A stretch of DNA of 64,000 bases from Aliirhizobium wenxiniae (GTDB lineage: Bacteria; Pseudomonadota; Alphaproteobacteria; Rhizobiales; Rhizobiaceae), in contig NZ_JACHEG010000013.1 in assembly GCF_014201355.1 (NCBI RefSeq), forward strand, positions 1 to 64,000. The letters run 5' to 3'. The first letter of the stretch is position 1. Each line of letters opens with the position of its first letter. Below the pieces are notes generated by a model. That model searched no databases. It saw only the letters and a program-made list of their open reading frames with translations, and was not told the origin of the DNA. This document shows positions 17,089-24,619 of this stretch, piece after piece. The position numbers and the translations under genes were made by a program.

Positions 17089-17868
17089 TCAGATCGTTCC
17101 GCCGAGCGAGCCTTCCAGCTCGGCCATTTCCTGTCCGCCCGCCATCATGTCCTGAAGCTGGGCGGCATTGATCTCGCCACGGGTTGCGGTGCCCAGCGTC
17201 TGCCCACGGTTCAAAACAGTGAACCGATCACCGACTGCCATGGCGTGGCGAACGTTGTGAGAGATGAAGACGACGCCGATACCTTGCGCCCGCACCCGAT
17301 TGATGGTGGCGAGAACGTTGGCGGTCTGACGTACACCGAGCGCCGAGGTCGGCTCATCGAGGATCAGCACCTTGGCGCCGAAATAGACGGCGCGGGCAAT
17401 CGCGACGGTCTGCCGTTCACCACCCGAAAGCGTGCCGACGGCCTGATCGGGACCGCGCAGGTTGATGCCCATCTTGCGCATTTCCGCCATGGTGATCTCG
17501 TTGGCAGTATCGAGATCGAAGCGCTTGAAGATACCTCGGCCTTTTGTCGGTTCACGCCCCATGAAGAAGTTGCGCGTCACCGACATCAGCGGGATCATCG
17601 CCAGATCCTGAAATACGGTGGCAATACCCGCTTCCATCGCGTCCCGCGGGCTGCCGAAGGAGAGCGGTTTTCCTTCGAAGGTGATCGAGCCTTCGGTCGG
17701 CTTGTGCACGCCCGACATGGTCTTGATGAAGGTCGATTTGCCGGCGCCGTTATCGCCAAGCAGGCAATGGCATTCGCCGGCACGTACGTCGAAGGTCACA
17801 CCGTTGAGCGCAATGACATTGCCATAATGCTTCTTGATGTTTTCCATATGGATGATCGGTGCGGTCAT
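17089..17868 (-). CDS. Sugar (inositol) ABC transporter ATPase, single domain
   Basis: 259 residues from ATG 17868, two bases after the permease stop; the upstream open frame is inside the permease gene. Walker A is GDNGAGKS (38-45), the signature LSGGERQTVAIARAV, Walker B VLILDEPTSALG, and the H-loop VVFISHNVRHAMAVG. It belongs to the RbsA/FrcA group but has one nucleotide-binding domain instead of the usual two, so a homodimer is expected, as in the rhizobial fructose transporter. It powers import of the solute bound by the protein at 19043-19966, presumed myo-inositol. Confidence 0.9.
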   Translation of the reverse strand: MTAPIIHMENIKKHYGNVIALNGVTFDVRAGECHCLLGDNGAGKSTFIKTMSGVHKPTEGSITFEGKPLSFGSPRDAMEAGIATVFQDLAMIPLMSVTRNFFMGREPTKGRGIFKRFDLDTANEITMAEMRKMGINLRGPDQAVGTLSGGERQTVAIARAVYFGAKVLILDEPTSALGVRQTANVLATINRVRAQGIGVVFISHNVRHAMAVGDRFTVLNRGQTLGTATRGEINAAQLQDMMAGGQEMAELEGSLGGTI

Positions 17869-17870
17869 GT

Positions 17871-18977
17871 TCAGCGCTCCCCGGTCACACGTCGGCGGAT
17901 GACATTGTTGAAGATGACGGCGAGCAGCAGCATGGCGCCGAGGAAAACCTGGAACCAGTCCTGGTCGAACCTGGTGTAGGTCAGGCCGATCGTGACCATG
18001 CCGAAGATGATGGCGCCGAAAAATGCGCCGATCGCCGAGCCGTAACCACCGGTCAGCAGGCACCCGCCGATGACGGCTGCGATGATCGCCTCGAATTCCT
18101 TCATGAAACCGCGACGCGCATCGGTCGAACCGGCATCGATGACGGTGATGATCGCAACGAGCGCGGCGGCGATCGCTGTCAGCATAAACAGCGAGATCTT
18201 GACCCGGCGCACAGGCACGCCGGAATTTTTGGCGGCCAACGCATCACCGCCGGTCGCAAAGATCCAGTTGCCGATGGGGGTGCGCAGCAGGATGTAGGTG
18301 GCGATCGCGGCAAAGGCGATGAACCAGAGGATTTCCACCGGAATGCCCGGCACCTTTGGCACGCCCGATTTGAAACTGTCGACGATGCCGGCTTCCGCCA
18401 GCCAACGCATGATGAAACCAAAGGCATCGCCGGAAAAGATCGGCGCCAGAAAATCGCCTTCGACCGCTTCGCGAATGCCGCGCAGCTGGGTCGAGCCACC
18501 TGTGAACAGTTTCAGGCCGACGAGCGCTGCACCCCGCAGCACGAACAGGCCGGCCAGCGTAACGATGAAGGACGGCAGGCCGGTACGGAGCACGATCATG
18601 CCATTGGTGGCGCCGAGTGCTGCGGCAAGCGCCAGCGTCAGCGGAATGGCGATGACAAGCGGCATGCCGATATTGACGACAAAAACGCCAAACACCATGC
18701 CGGCAAAGGCGACCATGGAGCCGATCGACAGATCGAACTCGCCGCCGATCATCAGCAGGGCCGCCGCGATGCCGAGAATGCCGAGCTGGGCAGCCGGCGT
18801 CATGAAGTTCATCACGCCCGACAGTGTGAACATCGTGCTGTCGGCGGTGATCATGAAGAAGATTGTGACGAGGACCACGCCCCCGATTGCGCCGAGCTCC
18901 GGCCGTTTCATGAGTTTGGCGAGAAGAGGCTCGGATTTGATGCGCTCATCCGCGCGCGCCAGCGTGTCTATCGACAT
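17871..18977 (-). CDS. Sugar (inositol) ABC transporter permease
   Basis: 368 residues with many hydrophobic segments, of the RbsC/FrcB branch (BPD_transp_2). Recognisable parts are LMIGGEFDLSIGSMVAFAGM near residue 75-95 and GATNGMIVLRTGLPSFIVTLAG (about 120-145), which are hallmark loops, and the C-terminal GSAIGAFFGAIIFGMVTIGLTY. A long periplasmic insertion lies between about 165 and 225. It forms the membrane channel for the inositol uptake system. It is preceded by the binding-protein gene with a hairpin between them. Confidence 0.92.
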   Translation of the reverse strand: MSIDTLARADERIKSEPLLAKLMKRPELGAIGGVVLVTIFFMITADSTMFTLSGVMNFMTPAAQLGILGIAAALLMIGGEFDLSIGSMVAFAGMVFGVFVVNIGMPLVIAIPLTLALAAALGATNGMIVLRTGLPSFIVTLAGLFVLRGAALVGLKLFTGGSTQLRGIREAVEGDFLAPIFSGDAFGFIMRWLAEAGIVDSFKSGVPKVPGIPVEILWFIAFAAIATYILLRTPIGNWIFATGGDALAAKNSGVPVRRVKISLFMLTAIAAALVAIITVIDAGSTDARRGFMKEFEAIIAAVIGGCLLTGGYGSAIGAFFGAIIFGMVTIGLTYTRFDQDWFQVFLGAMLLLAVIFNNVIRRRVTGER

Positions 18978-19000
18978 GGTCTGTCTCCTGGAGGCGATGA

Positions 19001-19031
19001 CCGGGCCGCGGCAAAGGCTGCGGCGGCCCGG
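19001..19031 (-). promoter_or_regulatory. Intercistronic hairpin between binding-protein and permease genes
   Basis: CCGGGCCGC (19001-19009) is exactly complementary to GCGGCCCGG (19023-19031), with a 13-base loop. No U run follows in the minus-strand direction. Its position right after the binding-protein gene suggests that it stabilises that message and reduces permease expression. Confidence 0.6.
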
Positions 19032-19042
19032 CGGAGGTGTGC

Positions 19043-19966
19043 TTAACGGATGCCCTTGGAGGACAGGTCGATGACCTGCGCTGCGGTTTCCTTGGTCACG
19101 AGGTTCGGACCGGAAGCGACGTCACCGCCGGGCATCAGACCATATTGGGCGTGCAGCGCCAGGAAGGACACCGGCAGATAACCCTGCAGATACTGCTGCT
19201 GATCGATCGAGAACGCGGCCTTGCCGTCGGCGATATCCTTGAGGAAACCGGAGGACATGTCGAAGGTCGAGATCAACACCTCGGTGCGGCCCAGTGCCTG
19301 TGCCGCCTTGACGGCCGGTTCGCCGACCAGCGAGGCGTTGAGCGACAGGATGACATTGACGTCCTTGTCGGATTCCAGCGCCGCGCGCACCTTGGATTCA
19401 ACCTCGGTCGGATCATTGCTGGTCGGCAGCACCTTCACGTCCTTGCCGAAACCTTCGGCGAAACCGGCGCAACGCTGGTCGAGTGACACGTTGCCGACTT
19501 CCTGGTTGACGCAGATGGCCTTCTTGCCGCCCATTTCCGCAAGCTTGGCTCCCGCAACCTTGCCGGCATCGAACTCCGACTGACCGACGTGCAATTTGGC
19601 GCCGAGCTTGTGGGCGACATCCGAGCCGGAATTCATCGAGATGACCGGAATGCCGGCATCGACGGCGCGCTTGATCGCCGGGCCGAGCGCATCGCCATCC
19701 GGGATCGAGACCACAAGACCATCCGGGTCCTGATTGACGGCGGCATCGATCAACTGGCCCATGGCCACCATGTCAAAGGTTTCCGGCGAGCGGAATTCTA
19801 CGTTAACGCCGGTATCCTTGGCGGCTTTTTCGGCACCGTTCTTGACCACCGACCAGAACGGGTCGTTAGCCTGGCCATGTGCGACGACGATGATATCGGT
19901 GGCTAGCACCGGCGTGGCGGCGGCAACGAGCGCAATCGTTGCTGCGGCTGCAAGCAATTTCTTCAT
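19043..19966 (-). CDS. Inositol/sugar ABC transporter periplasmic binding protein
   Basis: 307 residues. The signal peptide is MKKLLAAAATIALVAAATPVLA with cleavage before TD. The mature protein is a Peripla_BP_4 (RbsB-like) fold: IIVVAHGQANDPFWSVVKNGAEKAA, then DGLVVSIPDGDALGPAIKRAVDAGIPVISMNSG (typical hinge and ligand loop), and STFDMSSGFLKDIADGKAAFSIDQQQYLQGY near the C-terminus. It captures the ligand in the periplasm. Because it lies in the same operon as iolG, iolC, iolD, iolE and iolB, myo-inositol or an isomer is the probable ligand. Confidence 0.9.
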   Translation of the reverse strand: MKKLLAAAATIALVAAATPVLATDIIVVAHGQANDPFWSVVKNGAEKAAKDTGVNVEFRSPETFDMVAMGQLIDAAVNQDPDGLVVSIPDGDALGPAIKRAVDAGIPVISMNSGSDVAHKLGAKLHVGQSEFDAGKVAGAKLAEMGGKKAICVNQEVGNVSLDQRCAGFAEGFGKDVKVLPTSNDPTEVESKVRAALESDKDVNVILSLNASLVGEPAVKAAQALGRTEVLISTFDMSSGFLKDIADGKAAFSIDQQQYLQGYLPVSFLALHAQYGLMPGGDVASGPNLVTKETAAQVIDLSSKGIR

Positions 19967-20112
19967 GACTTCCTCCCAGTTGAATACCGGAACGCCACTC
20001 CCAGGCGCCCCGTCATCCGGTCAGGCGGGACCGGTACCGAAAGTCTGCGGCACACTCCCCTGCTCCGCAGCAATCTCATCCGGCGCCGACATCCGCCGAC
20101 GCGTTTGTCCGG

Positions 20113-21102
20113 TCAGGTCAGCGCAACCGGCTGACCGGATTTCACTGATGCAGTTGCGGCTTCAGCCAGCGCCAGTGCCGCAACGCCATCCTTGAGCGTG
20201 ACCGGAATAGCAGCGCCATCGAGAACGGCGGCGACAAACGCATCCCATTCCGCCGCATAAGCGCGCATATACCGTTCAAGGAAAAAGAACTCCGGCTTGG
20301 CGCTGGTGACCCCCTGTTTCGTGGCCTTCGAAACGGTGTTTTCCAGCACGTTGCCCGCCGACAGAAGACCTTCGCTGCCGAGAATTTCAACACGCTGGTC
20401 ATAACCATAAACAGCACGGCGGCTGTTCTTGATCACCGCGATACGGCCATCCGCGTAGGTCAGCGTCACGACGGCGGTATCGACATCGCCCGCCTTGCCG
20501 ATCTCGGGATCGACAATCGAGGTGCCGGCGGCATGCACCGTCTTCGGCACATCCCCCATCAGAAAATTCGCCATGTCGAAATCATGGATCATCATGTCGC
20601 GGAACAGGCCGCCCGACACTTTGACATAGGTGACCGGCGGCGGCGCCGGATCGAATGACGTAATCGACAGAAGCTCCGGCTTGCCGATTTCACCGGCAGC
20701 GATGGATGCCTTGATGGCAGAAAAATTGGGGTCGAAACGACGGTTGAAGCCGATCATAACAGGCACGCCGGTTTTGCTCACCGCATCGAGGCAAGCCTGT
20801 GCTCGCGCGAGCGAAAGATCGACCGGTTTCTCACAAAGGATGGCCTTGCCGGCGGCCGCAGCTTTTTCCATCAGGTCGGAATGGGTATCCGTCGAGGTGG
20901 CAATCAGCACGGCGTCGATCGAGGCATCATACAGGATCGCCTCGGAGCTGGCGACCTTGGCGCCATAAGCTTCACCCAGTGAACGGGCCGCGCCCTCGTT
21001 GACATCCGACACGGCAACCAGCTGGCTGCGGGCGTGACCGGCAATATTGATGGCATGCACGCGACCGATACGGCCCGCGCCGAGCAATCCGATTTTCAGC
21101 AC
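20113..21102 (-). CDS. iolG: myo-inositol 2-dehydrogenase (Gfo/Idh/MocA family)
   Basis: 329 residues from GTG 21102, chosen because GGGAGGATAAGA lies just upstream and VLKIGLLGAGRIGRVHAINI is the normal family start. It oxidises myo-inositol to 2-keto-myo-inositol with NAD, the first catabolic step. Visible features are the Rossmann motif GLLGAGRIG, ILCEKPVDLSLARAQACLDA with the catalytic-site EKP, VMIGFNRRFDPNF, and GGLFRDMMIHDFDMANFLMG with the catalytic aspartate and histidine. It is the first gene of the minus-strand operon and diverges from the LacI gene. Gap 19967-20112, between iolG and the binding-protein gene, holds no further gene. Confidence 0.9.
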   Translation of the reverse strand: MLKIGLLGAGRIGRVHAINIAGHARSQLVAVSDVNEGAARSLGEAYGAKVASSEAILYDASIDAVLIATSTDTHSDLMEKAAAAGKAILCEKPVDLSLARAQACLDAVSKTGVPVMIGFNRRFDPNFSAIKASIAAGEIGKPELLSITSFDPAPPPVTYVKVSGGLFRDMMIHDFDMANFLMGDVPKTVHAAGTSIVDPEIGKAGDVDTAVVTLTYADGRIAVIKNSRRAVYGYDQRVEILGSEGLLSAGNVLENTVSKATKQGVTSAKPEFFFLERYMRAYAAEWDAFVAAVLDGAAIPVTLKDGVAALALAEAATASVKSGQPVALT

Positions 21103-21155
21103 TCTTATCCTCCCAAAAGGCAGCTCCCGACCGCCTTGAAATTGAACATTGCAAG

Positions 21156-21198
21156 TTTTGCTCCCGCGAGCAAGAGCATTTTGCACGCGGGAGCAAAA
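21156..21198. promoter_or_regulatory. Paired LacI-type operators between iolG and its regulator
   Basis: The sequence TTGCTCCCGCGAGCAA (21158-21173) is a palindrome with 6-base arms. A second, less perfect site, TTTGCACGCGGGAGCAAA, lies at 21180-21197. In addition, TTTTGCTCCCGCG (21156-21168) and CGCGGGAGCAAAA (21186-21198) form a 13-base inverted repeat, so the two sites are mirror images. The CG-centred palindromes are what LacI-family proteins bind. The neighbouring LacI gene is the obvious partner, controlling both itself and the inositol operon. Confidence 0.7.
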
Positions 21199-21270
21199 TT
21201 AATTTCAGAGGGATCGAAAAAAACGGTATGTATGAGGCGAACCGATCCGTGCCGGATTCGGGAGAGTGCG

Positions 21271-22293
21271 ATGCCGGATGAAAAGAAGCCCGCCTTCGCG
21301 GGAAATATTACCGCCGACGACGTGGCAGCTGAAGCAGGTGTCTCCCGCTGGACGGTGAACCGCGCCTTCCGCAAGGATGCGTCGATTTCCTCCAAGAGCC
21401 TGGAAAAGGTGCGCATTGCCGCCGAGCGGCTGGGTTATGTGCCGGATTTGCGCGCCGCAAGCCTCGCCTCGGATCGCTCCAATCTGGTGGCATTGCTAAT
21501 CGACGATTTTGCCAACCCCCACAAACTGGTGATGATGGAGCGGCTGACGCGCATCCTGCGCCGCGAGGGCTGGGATATCCTTCTCGTCAACACGTTGGAC
21601 CGCGCCGATGCCGGCCACGCGCTGCTCAACGCCAGCCAGAGACGTGTCGATGCCGTCATTCTCATCGGCATTCAGTTCGATGACGAGGTTCTCGATACTG
21701 CATTGCATGCCCGCCGGTTTCGCAAACTGATCATCTTTGCCCGCACATCGCGTAATCCGAACACGATCTCGATCGCCGTCGACGACGTCCATGCGATGCG
21801 TGAAATCGCTAATTATGTGCACGAGCGCGGTTATCGCCGCCCGATGTTTCTGGCCGGTCCACGAACCTCGTCCGCTCATCTGCTACGCAAGGAAACCTTT
21901 GTCGATTACTGGCGCCAGCATTTTGGCAGCGAGCCGGAAACGGTTTCGGTCGCGGCTTACGATCCGGCGCTTGCGGCGGGCATCGTCGAGGATGCGCTAA
22001 TGGCGAGAACCAAAGCGACGCTGCCGGATATTCTTGTCTGCGAAAACGATGCGCTTGCCATCGGCGCCACCGACGTGATCCGCCACAAGCTGGGCTTGCG
22101 CATTCCCGAAGATATCGCCATTACCGGCTTCGACGACGTGCCGCAGGCGGAAGGCGCCAATTACCGTCTGACCACCTACCGGCAGCCGCTGACGGACATG
22201 GCGGAATATCTGGTCAAGGTTTTGGGTAGCGAGGAGGATCGCGATTTCGACCGGCTTTTTGCAGGAAAGCTGATGGTGCGTGATAGCGCATGA
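21271..22293 (+). CDS. LacI-family transcriptional regulator of the inositol operon
   Basis: 340 residues from ATG 21271, five bases behind GGGAGAG; an open frame reaches further upstream but has no ribosome site. The helix-turn-helix is unusual at the start (NITADDVAAEAGVSRWTVNRAFRKDASISSKS) but follows the LacI pattern, including a hinge RLGYVPDLRAASLAS. The periplasmic-binding-protein-like effector domain runs from about 65, with DILVCENDALAIGATDVIRHKLGLRIPEDIAITGFDD near the C-terminus. It is divergent from iolG with paired palindromes between them. Many rhizobia use an RpiR-type IolR instead, so a LacI regulator here is worth noting. Confidence 0.9.
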   Translation: MPDEKKPAFAGNITADDVAAEAGVSRWTVNRAFRKDASISSKSLEKVRIAAERLGYVPDLRAASLASDRSNLVALLIDDFANPHKLVMMERLTRILRREGWDILLVNTLDRADAGHALLNASQRRVDAVILIGIQFDDEVLDTALHARRFRKLIIFARTSRNPNTISIAVDDVHAMREIANYVHERGYRRPMFLAGPRTSSAHLLRKETFVDYWRQHFGSEPETVSVAAYDPALAAGIVEDALMARTKATLPDILVCENDALAIGATDVIRHKLGLRIPEDIAITGFDDVPQAEGANYRLTTYRQPLTDMAEYLVKVLGSEEDRDFDRLFAGKLMVRDSA

Positions 22294-22317
22294 AACCAGG
22301 CGACTAGAATGGAGGCC

Positions 22318-23319
22318 TCAACCGCCCCGCACCGATCCACGCCAGTTGAGTTCAGCCGACAATTTGCAGGATAATCCGGCATCGTAAAGCGGTTTCGCAA
22401 GCCATGAGACGGCCTCTTCAGCTATCCGGTCTACCGGCTGTGCAAATGTTGTGAGCTCATAGGACGACCACGAGGCTTGCTCAATATCGTCGAACCCGAC
22501 GACACAAAGATCATTCGGGATTTCCAGCCTGAACTGATGGCGTGCCGTGTCCATCACTCCGCAGGCCAAAAGATCATTGGCACAGAAAATCGCATCCGGC
22601 CGCACCTCGCGAGTCAGAAGGCGCTGCGCCAGAACCACGCCGCTCTGATAGCGCGTCGACCCGAAACGCTCGACCGCAACCTCGAAACCGGCCGCCTGCG
22701 CCGCTGAGACGAATCCCTCCTCGCGTGCCATCAGACTGGGGGTTCCGACGTCGGAATTTGCGAAGGCAAGGCGGCGACACCCCGCACGCTGAAACGCGAT
22801 AAATGCACGTCGCGCGGCTTCGCGGTCATGCAGATTTATCATCAGCGCTCCTTCGCGCTCCTCGTCGCGATTGATCAACACAAGCCGCTGACCGCTTTTC
22901 ACGCACAGATCGCTGATAGACTTATCCGGCATGCCCGACAGAATGATAGAGGCATCCGCGCGATAGCTGATCGCCAGCCGCAGAGCATCGTCGACGCTCT
23001 TGTCCGAACGATCCGTATTGATCAGCATGGCGATCTTCGAAACATTCTGAAGCTGCCTTGAGATCGCCCGGATGAGGCTAGCCCTGTAAGGCGTGTCCAT
23101 CTCCGAGACGATGAGACAGACAAGGCCGCTTTCGTTGCGCATCAGTCCGCGGGCGAGATGATTGACGTGGTATCCGAGAGCCTCCGCCGCCTCCATCACG
23201 CGGCGGCGCGTTTCCTCCGAAACACTGGCACCGGGTGTGAACGTACGAGATACGGCCGAGCGCGACACGCCGGCCCGATCTGCAACCTCCTTGGCGCTGA
23301 CGAAGATCTTCTGGTTCAC
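22318..23319 (-). CDS. LacI-family transcriptional regulator of the Afu-type transporter operon
   Basis: 333 residues from GTG 23319 behind GGAGGGAG; the open frame extends upstream, but VNQKIFVSAKEVADRAGVSRSAVSRTFTP is the normal LacI N-terminus. The hinge helix is ALGYHVNHLARGL. The effector domain shows VCLIVSEMDTPYRASLIRAI and AIFCANDLLACGVMDTARHQFRLEIPNDLCVVGFDDIEQA. The gene is divergent from the transporter operon, with two TTGCA palindromes in the shared upstream region, so it most likely represses that operon until its ligand, perhaps a phosphorylated sugar, appears. Its end converges on the inositol regulator with only 24 bases between them. Confidence 0.9.
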   Translation of the reverse strand: MNQKIFVSAKEVADRAGVSRSAVSRTFTPGASVSEETRRRVMEAAEALGYHVNHLARGLMRNESGLVCLIVSEMDTPYRASLIRAISRQLQNVSKIAMLINTDRSDKSVDDALRLAISYRADASIILSGMPDKSISDLCVKSGQRLVLINRDEEREGALMINLHDREAARRAFIAFQRAGCRRLAFANSDVGTPSLMAREEGFVSAAQAAGFEVAVERFGSTRYQSGVVLAQRLLTREVRPDAIFCANDLLACGVMDTARHQFRLEIPNDLCVVGFDDIEQASWSSYELTTFAQPVDRIAEEAVSWLAKPLYDAGLSCKLSAELNWRGSVRGG

Positions 23320-23351
23320 GAACGCTTTCTCCCTCCTTTTTCTGCACTTTT

Positions 23352-23466
23352 TTGCAAACGAGTGCAACATTCATATGACGCATTCGACATGACCTTCGAG
23401 TTTCTGTTTGTGATTTCCAGTTGACAATTAGTACATTCGCATGAAAACATTGCACACGCTTGCAAT
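23352..23466. promoter_or_regulatory. Divergent promoter region with two LacI-type operators
   Basis: Two similar palindromes are present. TTGCAAACGAGTGCAA (23352-23367) has 5-base arms and lies close to the regulator gene. ATTGCACACGCTTGCAAT (23449-23466) has perfect 6-base arms and lies 45 bases before the transporter start. Both fit TTGCA-N6-TGCAA with a central CG or CGC, typical for LacI-family binding. TTGACA at 23421-23426 is a perfect -35 box on the plus strand with a weak -10 around 23444-23450, so the second operator would cover the transcription start. Confidence 0.7.
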
Positions 23467-23511
23467 GGCGTGGATGATGTGGAGGCGTCATCCAAATCTG
23501 GGAGGATTATC

Positions 23512-24537
23512 ATGCGTCTTGCTTTGATGGCGTCGGCCGCTCTGGCCGGCCTGATGATGAATGCGTCGGCATCGAATGCCGCCGAAGATCTCAATCTCAT
23601 ATGCTCTGCCGATGTGGTGATCTGCGAAATGATGCAGCAGATGTTCGAGAAGGACACCGGCATCAAGGTCAGCATGGTTCGCCTGTCATCCGGCGAAACC
23701 TACGCAAAGATCCGTGCCGAGGCTCGCAACCCGAAAACCGACATCTGGTGGGCCGGCACCGGTGATCCGCATCTGCAGGCTGCCTCGGAAGGGCTGACGC
23801 AGGAATACAAGTCGCCGCATCTCGATGAGCTGCAGGACTGGGCAAAGAAACAGGCGGAAAGCTCCGGTTATCGCACCGTCGGCGTTTATGCCGGCGCGCT
23901 CGGCTGGGGTTACAACACCGACCTCTTCAAGCAGAAGAACTACAAGGAGCCCAAATGCTGGGCGGATTTGCTCGATCCCGCCCTGAAGGGCGAGATCCAG
24001 ATGGCCAACCCCAACTCATCCGGCACGGCCTATACGGCGCTGGCATCGCTCGTGCAGATCATGGGCGAGGACAAGGCATTCGACTATCTGAAACAGCTCA
24101 ACGCAAATGTCTCGCAATACACAAAATCCGGCTCTGCACCGGTGAAGGCCGCAGCCCGCGGAGAAACCGGTCTCGGCATCGTCTTCATGCATGATGCGGT
24201 GGCCCAGACGGTTGAAGGTTTTCCGGTCAAGTCGATCGCTCCTTGCGAAGGCACCGGCTACGAGATCGGTTCGATGTCGATCGTCAAGGGCGCCCGCAAC
24301 CTGGAAAGCGCCAAGAAATGGTATGACTGGGCGCTGACAGCCGAGGTGCAGTCGCACATGAAGGAGGCCAAATCCTTCCAGCTACCGTCGAACACGAAGG
24401 CCGAGGTTCCGAAGGAATCGCCGAAGTTCGAGGATATCAAGCTGATCGACTACGACTTCAAGACCTATGGCGACCCGACAGAGCGCAAGAAATTGCTCGA
24501 ACGTTGGGATAAGGAAATCGGCGTCAACGCCAACTGA
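23512..24537 (+). CDS. Fbp/Afu-type ABC transporter substrate-binding protein
   Basis: 341 residues from ATG 23512 behind GGGAGGAT. Signal peptide MRLALMASAALAGLMMNASASNAA, with cleavage before ED. The protein belongs to the ferric-iron/AfuA/aminoethylphosphonate group: LICSADVVICEMMQQMFEK, MVRLSSGETYAKIRAEARNP, WWAGTGDPHLQAASEGL and GYNTDLFKQKNYKEP. TGDPHLQAA in particular resembles the branch containing AfuA, which in a few bacteria binds hexose phosphates instead of iron. The phosphatase gene at the end of the operon supports an organophosphate ligand. Automated pipelines would probably label it iron(III)-binding, which I consider less likely. Confidence 0.8.
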   Translation: MRLALMASAALAGLMMNASASNAAEDLNLICSADVVICEMMQQMFEKDTGIKVSMVRLSSGETYAKIRAEARNPKTDIWWAGTGDPHLQAASEGLTQEYKSPHLDELQDWAKKQAESSGYRTVGVYAGALGWGYNTDLFKQKNYKEPKCWADLLDPALKGEIQMANPNSSGTAYTALASLVQIMGEDKAFDYLKQLNANVSQYTKSGSAPVKAAARGETGLGIVFMHDAVAQTVEGFPVKSIAPCEGTGYEIGSMSIVKGARNLESAKKWYDWALTAEVQSHMKEAKSFQLPSNTKAEVPKESPKFEDIKLIDYDFKTYGDPTERKKLLERWDKEIGVNAN

Positions 24538-24550
24538 TCCGGAACCTTGC

Positions 24551-24580
24551 TGCTGCGCTTCGGCAGGTCGAAGCGCAGCA
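24551..24580 (+). promoter_or_regulatory. Strong intercistronic hairpin after the binding-protein gene
   Basis: TGCTGCGCTTCG (24551-24562) and CGAAGCGCAGCA (24569-24580) form a perfect 12-base stem with a 6-base loop, 14 bases after the stop codon. The sequence after it is not U-rich. It should raise the ratio of binding protein to permease by protecting the upstream message or by partial termination. Confidence 0.7.
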
Positions 24581-24619
24581 TGATCTGCTTGGTCTTGGAG
24601 GGTGAGGTCGCATCGAGCC

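Noticed and set aside
17859..19046. 395-codon plus-strand frame opposite the inositol permease
   Set aside because: Highly charged repetitive composition, typical of the antisense of a membrane protein; the permease on the minus strand is clear.
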